Shown: positions 7,864 through 17,256 of the stretch, one piece after another
Numbering within the stretch: the first letter of the stretch is position 1
How the letters are laid out: each line of letters begins with the position of its first letter
Assembly (NCBI GenBank): GCA_045615765.1
Contig: JAZLFM010000018.1
Coordinates: forward strand, 1 to 41,068
Direction: 5' to 3'
Length of the DNA stretch: 41,068 nucleotides
From: UBA1715 sp045615765
GTDB taxonomy: Bacteria; Bacteroidota; Bacteroidia; Bacteroidales; UBA1715
Notes under the pieces: generated by a model
Seen by the model: the letters and a program-made list of their open reading frames with translations, nothing else
Database searches by the model: none
What the model was told of the DNA's origin: nothing
Made by a program: the position numbers and the translations under genes

Positions 7864-9213
7864 TTAATTAAATTCCTTTCTCATTACATTTAATCCTTGG
7901 CGTAAAATTGATTGCATTTCAATTTTAGAAGGGCATACAAATTCACAAATAGCCAAGTCTTCTGGAACAACTTCATAAATACCTAATTGTTCCATTTTGT
8001 CAACATCTTCAGCCAAAATAGCTTTGATTAATTGCATTGGATAGATATCCATTGGCAACACATCTTCGTATATTCCAGTAAATACAAATGCACGTTTACC
8101 ACCGTTTGTATTTGTATTCAAAGCATATTTCTTCTTTGGCGACAACCAAGAGAAGAAAGCTCTACTGAAGCTGTATTTATCGAAACCTGGAGCTAACCAA
8201 CCCATAAATGTTGGTTTATTACCTTCTTCAATTACTGTTACTTGAGAATCATAGTAACCAATAAAATCATTAGAACCAAGTTTTGTACCTGTCAAAACAT
8301 TACCACTAATCACACGCATATTGTCGTCAATTTGTTCTTGTGCTAAGAACGATTGAATATTTGCGCCAAGGATTGTCTTATAGTAACGTGGATTTTTAAC
8401 AGCACCTGTCAATGCAATAATAACACGAGCATCGAAAATTCCTTTTGAGAACAATCTACCAATGATTACTACATCTTGAGGATTTACAACCCAAACAACT
8501 TCTCCCTTATTAATTGGATCAATATGATGGATTTGAACGCCAACATTTCCTACAGGATGTTTTCCTGAGAAATAATTTTGTTCTACACCTGTGATATTTG
8601 TGAAAGTTGTTTTCGCACGACCTTCTTTATAAATATCAAGGTTTACTGCTCCATCTGTTAATTTCTTAAGCGCGTTTATACCAACTTGGAAATCGTCGGC
8701 ATATTCTTCCAATGCGAATGTGTAGTCTGGAGCAAGTGGCGCTGTATCAAAAGCCGACACGAAGATCGATTTTGGTTTGTCATTCGGATTAGCCACAACA
8801 TCATAAGGACGTTGTTTTACGAATGGCCAAACTCCAGCTTCCAACATTGCAGAAACAACTTGTTCACGCGACATTGAATCGAAATTTGCAACTTCGAATT
8901 TTTTGTACTCCGTTTCTTTGTCTGGCGTTACAGTAATATTAAGCAATGCACGTCTTTCACCACGAGTAACAGCAGACACAGTTCCACTTACAGGAGAAGT
9001 GAACTTGATTTCTGGTTGTAACTTGTTGATGAATAATGGATCGCCGGCTAAAACTTTATCGCCTTCTTTCACCATTAATTTTGCTGTCAATCCAACAAAA
9101 TCCGTCGGTTTTAATGCCACTGAGTCTGGCATTGGGTTTTGTACGAAAATATGTTCGGCTGCGCCTTGCATATTTATATCAAACCCCTTTCTTAATTTGA
9201 TAGTTTTTGACAT
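7864..9213 (-). CDS. nqrA: Na+-translocating NADH:quinone reductase subunit A
   Basis: NqrA is the soluble cytoplasmic subunit that contributes to quinone binding; the complex couples NADH oxidation to Na+ export. The 449-residue protein begins 'MSKTIKLRKGFDINMQGAAE', typical of the family, and contains 'PTDFVGLTAKLMVKEGD', an 'SPVSGTVSAVTRGERRALL' lipoyl-like segment, 'HHIDPINKGEVVWVVNPQDV' and the C-terminal 'EFVCPSKIEMQSILRQGL'. Family length is about 445-450, so it is complete. It is the first gene of nqrABCDEF, and a promoter-like box lies about 30 bases upstream. Confidence 0.97.
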   Translation of the reverse strand: MSKTIKLRKGFDINMQGAAEHIFVQNPMPDSVALKPTDFVGLTAKLMVKEGDKVLAGDPLFINKLQPEIKFTSPVSGTVSAVTRGERRALLNITVTPDKETEYKKFEVANFDSMSREQVVSAMLEAGVWPFVKQRPYDVVANPNDKPKSIFVSAFDTAPLAPDYTFALEEYADDFQVGINALKKLTDGAVNLDIYKEGRAKTTFTNITGVEQNYFSGKHPVGNVGVQIHHIDPINKGEVVWVVNPQDVVIIGRLFSKGIFDARVIIALTGAVKNPRYYKTILGANIQSFLAQEQIDDNMRVISGNVLTGTKLGSNDFIGYYDSQVTVIEEGNKPTFMGWLAPGFDKYSFSRAFFSWLSPKKKYALNTNTNGGKRAFVFTGIYEDVLPMDIYPMQLIKAILAEDVDKMEQLGIYEVVPEDLAICEFVCPSKIEMQSILRQGLNVMRKEFN

Positions 9214-9241
9214 TTTGTATAATTATTCTATAGAAACGATG

Positions 9242-9249
9242 CAAAAATA
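9242..9249 (-). promoter_or_regulatory. Probable -7 box of the nqr operon
   Basis: On the minus strand this reads TATTTTTG, matching the Bacteroidota consensus TAnnTTTG. It is 28 bases upstream of the nqrA ATG, which allows a leader of roughly 20 bases. A -33 TTTG is not clear. Confidence 0.5.
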
Positions 9250-9524
9250 AAAATTTTCACGAATAATCAGTAAGCAGAACCGAGAAAAATACTACCATTT
9301 CAGAGTTTTTTATCACCTACCCTTTTTCTCTCACAAAAACATCTTCAAACGACAACCATACGCCTAAAAAATATTATTTTTCAATCTTTCACAAACAGCC
9401 ATAAACGCCTGTTTTAGAGCATCACAAAAAATGAAGAAAAAACACTACTCCATTTTCTTTTTTTGTCTTACTTTTTTACTTTTATTTGCAAAAAAATTAC
9501 AAATTTTATGATTGACAGAAAACG
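9250..9524. other. Divergent gene-free region between nqrA and the decarboxylase gene
   Basis: Together with the preceding 36 bases, this 311-base gap separates two divergent genes and must hold both promoters. It is very AT-rich, with several T-runs near 9450-9485. No convincing TAnnTTTG box was found for the plus-strand gene, and no repeat or RNA gene was recognised. Confidence 0.4.
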
Positions 9525-10943
9525 ATGAAGAATACCTATTTTGATTTGATAGAACAAAGTTTCTACTTCCCACAGGAGGGATTTGACCTCCGCGATGGTT
9601 TCCTTACATTCCAAGGAGTTTCTCTCAAATATTTAATAGAAAAATATGGTACGCCATTTAGGTTTATTTACCTACCGAAAATTGGCGAACAAATTCGTAA
9701 ATCGCGCAATCTTTTCAACAAAGCCATCAAATATTACAATTACAAAGGTAATTACGAGTATTGCTATTGTACTAAATGTAATCACTTCTACCACGTAATA
9801 AATGAAGCTTTAAAGCACAATGTCAATCTTGAGACATCTTCGTCATTTGACATTGACTTGATTCTAAAATTATACCAAGCGAAAAAAGTTGACAAGCATC
9901 TTACTGTTGTACACAATGGTTACAAAACAGACGAATATTTACGTAAAATCGTCATGCTTCGTGACCTTGGGTTCCACAATACTATTACCATCCTTGATAG
10001 TACAGAAGAACTAGACAGACTTGAAAAAGTTATGGGCAGAAAGAAACTAAAAGTTGGTATCCGTATGGCTATCAACGAAGAGTCACAATCTGCTTACTAC
10101 ACTTCTCGCCTCGGTATTCGTCCAAATGAGATTCTTCACTTCTACAAACGTTTGAAAACAAAAAAGAATTTGGAACTAAAAATGCTCCATTTCTTCGTTG
10201 ACTCAGGTATAAAAGATAGTTTGTATTATTGGGGAGAGTTCCAAAAAGCATTGAAAGTGTACATCGACCTAAAAAAACAATGCGACACGCTTGACTCACT
10301 TGATTTAGGTGGCGGTCTTCCTATCCGAAATCACCTTGGTTTTGAATATGACTACGACTATATTATTGGTGAAATCATAAAAAACATTAAGGAAGCCTGC
10401 GCAAGAGACAAAGTTGATGACCCTAACATATTTACTGAATTCGGGAAATATACTGTTGGCGAAAGTGGTGCAATTATATTCCAAGTGCTTGAACAAAAAC
10501 AACAAAACGATACTGAATGCTGGTATATCATCAATAATAGCTTGATGAACACAATTCCTGACGCCTGGAGTATTCATGAAAAGTTCATTCTACTTCCAAT
10601 CAACAAATGGAAAAACGAATACAAGCGTGTAAATATCGGTGGTATTAGTTGCGATCATTCAGATTATTACAATTCTGAAGACTTGAATCAAGAAGTTATG
10701 CTTCCATCCTACTCCGAAAAAGAAAAAGAACCTTTATATATTGGTTTCTTCCATACAGGAGCATATCAAGATTCTATCAGTGGATATGGTGGCATAAAGC
10801 ATTGCTTGATCCCTTCCCCAAAATATATCGTTATAGATCGAGATGATACAGGAAACATTGTAGATTACCTGTACAGAGAGGAACAATCTGCAGAAGACAT
10901 GTTCAATATTCTTGGTTACAACGAAGCAGACAGAAAGAAATAA
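9525..10943 (+). CDS. PLP-dependent decarboxylase, arginine decarboxylase-like
   Basis: This 472-residue protein has the alanine-racemase-type (fold III) PLP decarboxylase layout. The segment 'YCYCTKCNHFYHVINEAL' near residues 79-96 carries the PLP Lys. The barrel follows with 'HFFVDSGIKDS' and the phosphate-binding 'LDLGGGLPIRN' around residue 262. The C-terminal domain has 'PLYIGFFHTGAYQDSISG', which should carry the second substrate-contact region. In Bacteroidota, proteins of this length and start are usually called arginine decarboxylase and would produce agmatine for polyamine synthesis; this is from memory. Carboxynorspermidine or diaminopimelate decarboxylase-like activity cannot be excluded. 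It stands alone between a divergent nqr operon and a terminator. Confidence 0.8.
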   Translation: MKNTYFDLIEQSFYFPQEGFDLRDGFLTFQGVSLKYLIEKYGTPFRFIYLPKIGEQIRKSRNLFNKAIKYYNYKGNYEYCYCTKCNHFYHVINEALKHNVNLETSSSFDIDLILKLYQAKKVDKHLTVVHNGYKTDEYLRKIVMLRDLGFHNTITILDSTEELDRLEKVMGRKKLKVGIRMAINEESQSAYYTSRLGIRPNEILHFYKRLKTKKNLELKMLHFFVDSGIKDSLYYWGEFQKALKVYIDLKKQCDTLDSLDLGGGLPIRNHLGFEYDYDYIIGEIIKNIKEACARDKVDDPNIFTEFGKYTVGESGAIIFQVLEQKQQNDTECWYIINNSLMNTIPDAWSIHEKFILLPINKWKNEYKRVNIGGISCDHSDYYNSEDLNQEVMLPSYSEKEKEPLYIGFFHTGAYQDSISGYGGIKHCLIPSPKYIVIDRDDTGNIVDYLYREEQSAEDMFNILGYNEADRKK

Positions 10944-10948
10944 GACAG

Positions 10949-10986
10949 AGAGGTGCAAAAATTTGCACCTCTTCTTGTTTTTTTAT
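10949..10986 (+). terminator. Rho-independent terminator of the decarboxylase gene
   Basis: A hairpin with arm agaggtgcaa (10949-10958 with 10963-10972) and a 4-base loop is followed within a few bases by a run of seven T. It begins 6 bases past the stop codon. Confidence 0.85.
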
Positions 10987-11085
10987 GAAATAAGTCATAT
11001 AATTGCACATATTAACAATCTAAAATTATTGCCTATAGGATAAATCTACTTTTCAGAAATTGTAAAATTCTTAAAACGATTTGTT

Positions 11086-11670
11086 ATGAAAAGTATGTTA
11101 TCCGACCAAGAATTGGTCCTTGCCTTCATTTCTGGCGATAATTCAGCAATGGATATTATTATTAGCAGATATAACAAGAAAATCTTGTACTATATCCGTC
11201 ATTCTATAAAAGACACAATGATTTCTGAAGATTTATGCCAAGAAACCTTCATGAAAGCTATCAATTCATTACGCCAAAATGGCTACCACGATGAAGGATA
11301 TTTTTCTGCATGGTTATTCCGTATTGCACACAATCTTATTATTGACCATTATCGTAAAGAAACGAAATTCAAAACTGTATCAAACGAAAGCGGCGAAGTA
11401 GATTTATTCAACAACGCAAAATTTTCTGACGAAAATATAGAAAATAAACTGATTAAGAGTCAAATAAATAGCGACCTTAAAGAACTTATTTATCTCCTAC
11501 CCGAAGATCAGAAAACAACCGTCCTTATGCGAGTAAATCTACAAATGAGTTTTAAAGAAATTGCTGATGCACAAGGAATAAGCATCAATACCGCATTGGG
11601 AAGAATGCGATACGCAATAATAAACCTGCGAAAAATGATTTCTGAGAAAAATCTAACAATGATAGCATAA
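11086..11670 (+). CDS. ECF-type RNA polymerase sigma factor
   Basis: This is a sigma-70 family factor of 194 residues with only regions 2 and 4, as in ECF sigma factors. Region 2 shows 'DLCQETFMKAINSL' and 'FSAWLFRIAHNLIIDHYRK' (residues about 55-100). Region 4 shows 'LPEDQKTTVLMRVNLQMSFKEIADAQGIS', with a helix-turn-helix near residues 155-180. No anti-sigma factor or SusCD pair is adjacent, so it is an orphan. It is probably always available or controlled by a distant partner. In Porphyromonas an orphan ECF factor (SigP) takes part in type IX secretion control; whether this is its counterpart cannot be told from the sequence alone. The gene has its own terminator. Confidence 0.93.
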   Translation: MKSMLSDQELVLAFISGDNSAMDIIISRYNKKILYYIRHSIKDTMISEDLCQETFMKAINSLRQNGYHDEGYFSAWLFRIAHNLIIDHYRKETKFKTVSNESGEVDLFNNAKFSDENIENKLIKSQINSDLKELIYLLPEDQKTTVLMRVNLQMSFKEIADAQGISINTALGRMRYAIINLRKMISEKNLTMIA

Positions 11671-11700
11671 AAAAAAGCATCGAGAAATCGATGCTTTTTT
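11671..11700. terminator. Bidirectional terminator between convergent genes
   Basis: A perfect 13-base stem (11671-11683 with 11688-11700) closes a GAAA tetraloop. The outer part is six A pairing with six T, so it works in both directions. It starts immediately after the sigma-factor stop and ends 2 bases before the stop of the opposing polyprenyl synthase gene. Confidence 0.9.
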
Positions 11701-11702
11701 GT

Positions 11703-12695
11703 TTAATACTCTCTATTTAACAATTCATCCATAAACAAGCGCAATTCTTGTTTGCGTGTTTCTGGCACTGAAATTTCATCGACCAACGACTTTGCTTTTG
11801 CAAAATACTCTTTTATCAATGTTACCGTTTGCCCTTTCACATCAGCTTTATTATACAACGAAACAACAGCTTCGAATTTTTCTTTTTCATTAGCTGACAA
11901 TTCCGACATTAAAGAAGATAATTGATTTTTATCCTCTCCCTGCAATGTTTCCAAAGCTTTTATTAGCAAATATGTTTTTTTATTTACGCGAATATCTCCA
12001 CCAATTTTTTTACCGAAAGTCTGCTCGTTTCCGTATGTATCAAGCACATCGTCCTGTAATTGAAAAGCAACACCAAGCAAACGACCAATCTCATACATTT
12101 TTTGTGCGTCAACGTCATTAGCTCCACCTACAATTGAACCAGCCTTTAAGCAAGCTGCAAGCAAAACTGACGTCTTTAATTCAATCATTTTTAAATATAC
12201 TGATTCTGTAACTAAAGAATCTTGCAAGGTTGCTTTCTCTAAATCTATATCATATTGTTGTCCTTCGCATACTTCCAACGCTGTTTTATTTAGCAACGGA
12301 AACAATTTCATCACATTCTCTCCTGCTTCTTCAAAGAAACGGTAGGCAATAATCATTACCGCGTCACCAGAAAGAATTGCTGTATTTTCGTCCCACTTTA
12401 CATGAACAGTTGGGATACCACGACGAATTGATGCTTTATCCATAATATCATCGTGAATCAATGTAAAATTATGAAATGTTTCGAATGCCAAAGCTACTGG
12501 TAAAGCACTCTCACACGAACCAGAAAACATTTTAGAAGCAAGAAGAACTAACGAAGCACGCACGCGTTTTCCGCCATTTTGTAATATGTATTTACAAGGT
12601 TCATACAATCCTGCTGGTTCATCAAAATTCGTTTGTTTCAAACGAGCAACTAAAGCATCATTCACACACGATTGATAAGACTCTAAACTCTTCAT
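11703..12695 (-). CDS. Polyprenyl diphosphate synthase
   Basis: This trans-isoprenyl diphosphate synthase chains isopentenyl diphosphate onto an allylic diphosphate to make a polyprenyl chain. It has 330 residues. The substrate motif 'GGKRVRASL' is at residues 41-49 and the first Asp-rich motif 'HDDIMD' at 81-86, followed by 'RRGIPTVH'. The second Asp-rich motif 'FQLQDDVLDTYG' is near residue 216, followed by 'GKKIGGDI'. All catalytic Asp residues are present. Chain length cannot be read reliably; the length suits a medium or long-chain product such as a quinone side chain, and geranylgeranyl or farnesyl synthase is the alternative. It is the last gene of a minus-strand operon, 6 bases after the epimerase gene. 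Confidence 0.93.
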   Translation of the reverse strand: MKSLESYQSCVNDALVARLKQTNFDEPAGLYEPCKYILQNGGKRVRASLVLLASKMFSGSCESALPVALAFETFHNFTLIHDDIMDKASIRRGIPTVHVKWDENTAILSGDAVMIIAYRFFEEAGENVMKLFPLLNKTALEVCEGQQYDIDLEKATLQDSLVTESVYLKMIELKTSVLLAACLKAGSIVGGANDVDAQKMYEIGRLLGVAFQLQDDVLDTYGNEQTFGKKIGGDIRVNKKTYLLIKALETLQGEDKNQLSSLMSELSANEKEKFEAVVSLYNKADVKGQTVTLIKEYFAKAKSLVDEISVPETRKQELRLFMDELLNREY

Positions 12696-12701
12696 AATTA
12701 C

Positions 12702-13649
12702 CTATTTATTCATATCAAACAAGCCTTCCGACAACATTTTTTCTATACCTTCTTCTAATGTTGTCAATGGTCTTTGCAACAATTCGTTGCACATAAAAGT
12801 ATTATCAGGACAGCGTCTCTTCATATCACCATCTTTTAATGGAGCAATATGCACAATCTTTGATGAAGAGTTTGTTTTCTTCACTATTAACTCGGCAAGA
12901 CTTTGTATAGTAATTTCCTGATTTCCACCAATATTGGCTACTTGATTTATCATCAAATTTTTCTCAAACGCATTTATACATGCGTCCACATTATCTTCCA
13001 CATAACAGAAAGTACGAGTTTGACTACCGTCGCCATAAATTTCAATATCTTGATTTTTCATTGCTTTTATGATGAATCTACTCATCACAAAATCAAGACT
13101 TTGTCGTGGACCGTATGTATTGAAGAAGCGGAATATGGAATATTCCAATCCATATTCTTGGTTATATGAACGAAGATAAGCTTCGCCTAAATTTTTCACA
13201 ACAGCATACGGCACGCGAGAATTCAACGGCGTAGTATCTACTCTTTGTGGAATTTCAAATGGTTCTCCGTACACTTCCGAAGAAGACGAGAAAAACAATC
13301 GTTTCACGCCTGTTTCTTCCGATAATTTACAAATATTACGAATGCCGTCAATATCTTCTAAAACTTGCAACGGATGCGCTTGTGTTCTTTGAACACCAAC
13401 CATTGCCGCATAATGAAAGACATAATCAAATTGATATGTACGCATTATGTGAGCAATACTTTCGTAATTATTCACATCACACTTGAAAAACTTCCAATTC
13501 GGATTTTCCTTAGAAGGAAGTTTACGAATATCTCCCGTTGACAAATCATCAGCGATAACAACATAGTATGAATTGTTTGCAAGTAATTTTTCTACTAAGC
13601 AACTACCTATAAACCCTGCACCGCCAGTGACAAGAATATTGATTTTCAT
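12702..13649 (-). CDS. NAD-dependent epimerase/dehydratase (nucleotide-sugar type)
   Basis: This 315-residue extended short-chain dehydrogenase has the NAD motif 'TGGAGFIGS' at residues 8-16, a Ser-rich 'FFSSSSEVYG' segment, the catalytic 'YAVVK' (Tyr-x3-Lys) and a substrate-loop segment 'RFFNTYGPRQ'. The pattern fits UDP-sugar modifying enzymes such as UDP-glucose 4-epimerase or UDP-glucuronate decarboxylase. I cannot separate these by eye, but the short length and 'NTYGPRQSLDFVMSRFI' are closest to the decarboxylase or GalE-like group. It lies 4 bases after the RND exporter and 6 before the polyprenyl synthase. The operon therefore couples sugar modification, lipid chain synthesis and export, suggesting an envelope glycolipid or similar product. 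Confidence 0.9.
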   Translation of the reverse strand: MKINILVTGGAGFIGSCLVEKLLANNSYYVVIADDLSTGDIRKLPSKENPNWKFFKCDVNNYESIAHIMRTYQFDYVFHYAAMVGVQRTQAHPLQVLEDIDGIRNICKLSEETGVKRLFFSSSSEVYGEPFEIPQRVDTTPLNSRVPYAVVKNLGEAYLRSYNQEYGLEYSIFRFFNTYGPRQSLDFVMSRFIIKAMKNQDIEIYGDGSQTRTFCYVEDNVDACINAFEKNLMINQVANIGGNQEITIQSLAELIVKKTNSSSKIVHIAPLKDGDMKRRCPDNTFMCNELLQRPLTTLEEGIEKMLSEGLFDMNK

Positions 13650-13653
13650 ATCG

Positions 13654-16032
13654 TTATTCTATTTGCAAATCTTCTAATTCTATATCTTCTTCTTCATTAT
13701 AAATATCAAGCAATGGTTCTTGAAAATGTTTTGTTGTAATTTTTTTATCTAATGTTAAAAGAAGACTTGGCAATAATAAATTATTGAATACCATAGCAAA
13801 TAGCAATGTCATTGCTACTAAGCTACCCATTGCTTCGGTACCACCGAATTGCGAGAACATAAAGATTCCAAATCCAAAGAACAAAATGATTGATGTTGAA
13901 ACCATACTTGGTGAAGTTTCACGGATGGCTAATTCCACCGCTTCTTTTATACTCCATCCCGATGTTTTCAAACCTTGTCTGTATCGTGACAAGAAATGGA
14001 TTGTGTCGTCAACGGAAATACCAAATGCAATACTAAATACTAAGATTGTGGAAACTTTAATAGGAATACCGAAGAATCCCATCAAAGCAGCCGTAAAGAA
14101 CATTGGTAGAATATTTGGTACTAACGATACAAAAACCATTCGTTTTGAACGGAATAACAATGCCATAAATAAACCAACAATCACAATAGCTAATGCAACA
14201 CTACTGAAGAGGTTTTTCAAAAGATATTGCGAGCCTTTAAAATATATCACACTTGTACCGGTAATCAATGTTTTGTAACGATCTGCCGGGAAAATTGCAT
14301 TCAAATCTTCCTGCAAATCTTTTTCCAACTGTGCCATTTTTGTAGTTCCGATATCCTTTACGCTACAACGAACACGAATCTTCGTTCCTGTTGAATCTAC
14401 CATAGAATATTGTAAAGAACCTAAACCTTGTCCTGCCCCTTTGGCCAATTTCTTTAACTTATTCTGATAGAAAATATCTGTGGAATTTGGCAATGTGTAA
14501 TAATCTGGATTTCCACCATTATGAGCTTGCCAACTAAACTTCAAGAAATCAATAATAGACAACGGTTTAGCAATTTCACTATATGTCGCAAGACTATCGA
14601 CCAATTGATCAACTTTGCGAAGAAATTCTTTATCACGAATAATATTGATTTTGGCTGTATCTTCTATCTGTATTTCTAATGGAAGTACACCATTAAATTT
14701 ATCTTCCGCATAATGCAAATCCACCATAATAATGTCATGTTGAGGCAAATCATCCACAACATAACCTGTACGATGTATTTTCGTCATTCCATAAACTACA
14801 ACAACCAAAAGAACAAGTGTAATAGAATAAATTACAGGACGTTTTGTAGTTGTCCAACTCACAATTACATCCACTACTTTTTCGAACAACTTACTATCCA
14901 AATGTTTCAACATCTTGTCTGATGGAGGTGCCAAATAACTGAATATGATAGTTAACAATGTGATTGAAAACACAAAAATGCCAAGAATACCTAACGCTGC
15001 AACCAAACCAAATTCTTTCATTATGGTACTTTCTGTAACCAAGAATGTCAAGAAACCAACAGCTGTTGTTAAGTTCGACAAGAATAATGAATTTCCAACT
15101 TTGTAAATAACTCGCTGTAAAGCTTTTATCTTATTTCCGTGCATTGCATACTCCTGATGATATTTGTTCAAGAAGAACACACAGTTCGGAACGCTTATGA
15201 CAATGATAAGTGAAGGCATCATCGCACTCAACATAGTCAATTCATAGTTGAAGATACCCATCCAACCAAGCACCCAAATTACAGAAATCAAAACCACTAA
15301 CATCGAGAACATTACATTCTTAAATGAGCGGAAAATCACATACAGAATCAACGCACAAATCAACACAGCCAAAACAGCAAAAAAGCGTAATTCAGACTGT
15401 AATTTTAACGATGTTTGTGTACGAACATATGGCATGCCTGTTATAAATACAGGTATAGATGAACTTTCGGAAAATTCATGAACAATAGATTCAATTTGAG
15501 CAATCAATTCTTCACGATCAGGACTATCCAATATACTTTGACGGATAGTAAGCATAAGAACATACACATCGTGTTCTTTGCTAAAAAGCATACCTTCATA
15601 CAAAGGTTGATTTAGTATCAACTTCGAAATGGAATCCAATTCCTCTTGCGTTTGCGGACGTTCTTCAAAAAATTTCTTCACACGCGTCCCCGACTCGCTA
15701 ATCTGCACAGCATGAATAACGGACATAATATTATCAACGCCATCAATACTTATTAGCGTATCGCACATATCCGCAAAAGCATTGAAATTTTGCAATTTGA
15801 AGACTTCTGCAGTTTTTAAGCCAACAATCAAGCCATTGGCATCAGAGCCAAAATCGCTTTTAAATTGTTTAAATTGAATAAACGAAGAATCTGTTTCCGG
15901 CAACAACGCCGCATATTCGTACGATAAATGTACTTTTTTTGCTTCATAAGCCATTCCCACTGTGAAAATGGAAAGAGCAACTATAATTGCAACCCTATAT
16001 TTGAGAATAAACCTCGCTACTTTAACCCACAT
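13654..16032 (-). CDS. RND-superfamily (MMPL-type) exporter
   Basis: This 792-residue membrane protein has the duplicated RND layout: a first transmembrane helix, a large periplasmic loop (about residues 35-215), five more helices, a second helix-loop-helix block and a final five-helix bundle ending near residue 765. The signature 'FGISVDDTIHFLSRY' in the second half, and 'MMPSLIIVISVPNCVFFLNKYH' in the first, are the RND helix-4-like segments with acidic residues. It resembles MMPL or sterol-sensing-domain-type exporters of lipids rather than AcrB-type tripartite pumps, and no MFP or TolC partner is adjacent. It starts at an ATG (16032) and heads an operon with the epimerase and polyprenyl synthase genes. 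The substrate is unknown; a lipid or lipid-linked product is an inference from neighbours. Confidence 0.9.
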   Translation of the reverse strand: MWVKVARFILKYRVAIIVALSIFTVGMAYEAKKVHLSYEYAALLPETDSSFIQFKQFKSDFGSDANGLIVGLKTAEVFKLQNFNAFADMCDTLISIDGVDNIMSVIHAVQISESGTRVKKFFEERPQTQEELDSISKLILNQPLYEGMLFSKEHDVYVLMLTIRQSILDSPDREELIAQIESIVHEFSESSSIPVFITGMPYVRTQTSLKLQSELRFFAVLAVLICALILYVIFRSFKNVMFSMLVVLISVIWVLGWMGIFNYELTMLSAMMPSLIIVISVPNCVFFLNKYHQEYAMHGNKIKALQRVIYKVGNSLFLSNLTTAVGFLTFLVTESTIMKEFGLVAALGILGIFVFSITLLTIIFSYLAPPSDKMLKHLDSKLFEKVVDVIVSWTTTKRPVIYSITLVLLVVVVYGMTKIHRTGYVVDDLPQHDIIMVDLHYAEDKFNGVLPLEIQIEDTAKINIIRDKEFLRKVDQLVDSLATYSEIAKPLSIIDFLKFSWQAHNGGNPDYYTLPNSTDIFYQNKLKKLAKGAGQGLGSLQYSMVDSTGTKIRVRCSVKDIGTTKMAQLEKDLQEDLNAIFPADRYKTLITGTSVIYFKGSQYLLKNLFSSVALAIVIVGLFMALLFRSKRMVFVSLVPNILPMFFTAALMGFFGIPIKVSTILVFSIAFGISVDDTIHFLSRYRQGLKTSGWSIKEAVELAIRETSPSMVSTSIILFFGFGIFMFSQFGGTEAMGSLVAMTLLFAMVFNNLLLPSLLLTLDKKITTKHFQEPLLDIYNEEEDIELEDLQIE

Positions 16033-16104
16033 GGATTTTTTACATAAAATTTGTGCTAAATTAACATTTTTCGGTGATTTTAGTCAGTATTATTTGAAAA
16101 TATC

Positions 16105-16112
16105 TACCTTTG
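16105..16112 (+). promoter_or_regulatory. Probable -7 box of the glycosyltransferase operon
   Basis: The sequence TACCTTTG matches TAnnTTTG exactly. It is 20 bases upstream of the ATG at 16133, which it supports as the true start. A -33 TTTG was not found at the expected spacing. Confidence 0.55.
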
Positions 16113-16132
16113 AACAAATAGAAACGATATTT

Positions 16133-17254
16133 ATGCTACTTTTTATCATATCCATCCTCATTAGCTACAGTTACCTACTGCTTATTATATTTGCAATTCG
16201 TGGATGGCGAAAAAAAGACAAACTGACAGAACAAGAACACTCCTACCCGTTTTGCTCGGTTATTGTAGCAGCAAGAAACGAAGAAGAAAACATCGGACAT
16301 CTTTGTCAATGCCTATACCAACAATCCTACCCAAGCGAACAGATAGAATTCGTCATCGTAAACGACCATTCGTCGGACAGAACTCTTTCAATTCTACAAG
16401 ATTACGCTAAAACAGACAATCGTTTTATAATTTTAAATGCACCTGATGATTCTATAGGAAAAAAACAGGCGTTAAAATATGCGTTGGAACACGCAAACGG
16501 CGAATTATTTCTTTTTACTGACGCCGACTGTTCGCTATCGGAACAATGGGCAGAAACGTATGTAAAACACTATTATCAAACAAAAAATTCCTTTTTATTC
16601 GGCAATGTAATTCCAACCGTATCGCATAATGCAACAATAGAAAAATTCTTCCAACTTGATTTTGTAGGCATACTTGCCGTACAAGCAGGATTGGCAAAAA
16701 TAAACCATGCATTTAGTTGTAACGGAGCTAATATGGCAATTAGTAAACAATTCTACAAAAACAATTATAATACAAACAGCACATACTCTTCTGGAGACGA
16801 CGTATTCCTACTCCATTCGGCAAAACAAGCTGACAATAAATCAATTACATTCATACAAGATAAAGATTGCGCAATACACACAGCTCTACCAACAACAATA
16901 CGAGAGTTTTTCAAGCAAAGAATCAGATGGGCATCGAAATCTGGCGGATACAAAGATTTTGATGCGATCGCTGTTGCAGTTATTGTATATAGCATCTGCC
17001 TTGCTATGACAGCATTCTTTATTGGTATGTGTTGCGGGAACATACATTCACTCATTTGTTTTATACTTTTATTCATTACAAAAAGCATTGCAGACTTTAC
17101 AATTTTTGCGACAACAGCAAATTACTACAACACCAAACAATCACTATGGTTAGTGCTTCCTTTTCAGTGTATATACTTCTTTTATATTACGATAATTCCT
17201 ATTTTTGCAATGGTTATTTCCACCCAATGGAAGAATAGAACGATAAAAAAATAA
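16133..17254 (+). CDS. Family 2 glycosyltransferase, membrane-anchored
   Basis: I chose the ATG at 16133 (373 residues). An upstream in-frame ATG at 15962 would overlap the divergent RND gene and precede the promoter box. The protein starts with one membrane helix (about residues 1-25). The GT2 domain follows: 'CSVIVAARNEEENIG', 'VIVNDHSSDRT', the metal-binding 'FTDADCSL' (DxD type), 'SGDDVFLL' and the acceptor-site 'FFKQRIRWASKSGG' (QxxRW). Three membrane helices at the C-terminus end at residue ~365. This is the layout of processive or lipid-linked GT2 enzymes. It lies 2 bases before the SpmA/SpmB-like gene. The sugar donor is not known. Confidence 0.93.
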   Translation: MLLFIISILISYSYLLLIIFAIRGWRKKDKLTEQEHSYPFCSVIVAARNEEENIGHLCQCLYQQSYPSEQIEFVIVNDHSSDRTLSILQDYAKTDNRFIILNAPDDSIGKKQALKYALEHANGELFLFTDADCSLSEQWAETYVKHYYQTKNSFLFGNVIPTVSHNATIEKFFQLDFVGILAVQAGLAKINHAFSCNGANMAISKQFYKNNYNTNSTYSSGDDVFLLHSAKQADNKSITFIQDKDCAIHTALPTTIREFFKQRIRWASKSGGYKDFDAIAVAVIVYSICLAMTAFFIGMCCGNIHSLICFILLFITKSIADFTIFATTANYYNTKQSLWLVLPFQCIYFFYITIIPIFAMVISTQWKNRTIKK

Positions 17255-17256
17255 GC

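Noticed and set aside
13784..14278. 164-residue open frame on the plus strand
   Set aside because: Antisense to the RND exporter; composition is that of a shadow frame.
15962..16130. Upstream in-frame extension of the glycosyltransferase gene
   Set aside because: It overlaps the divergent exporter gene and precedes the TACCTTTG promoter box; the ATG at 16133 starts directly at the membrane helix.
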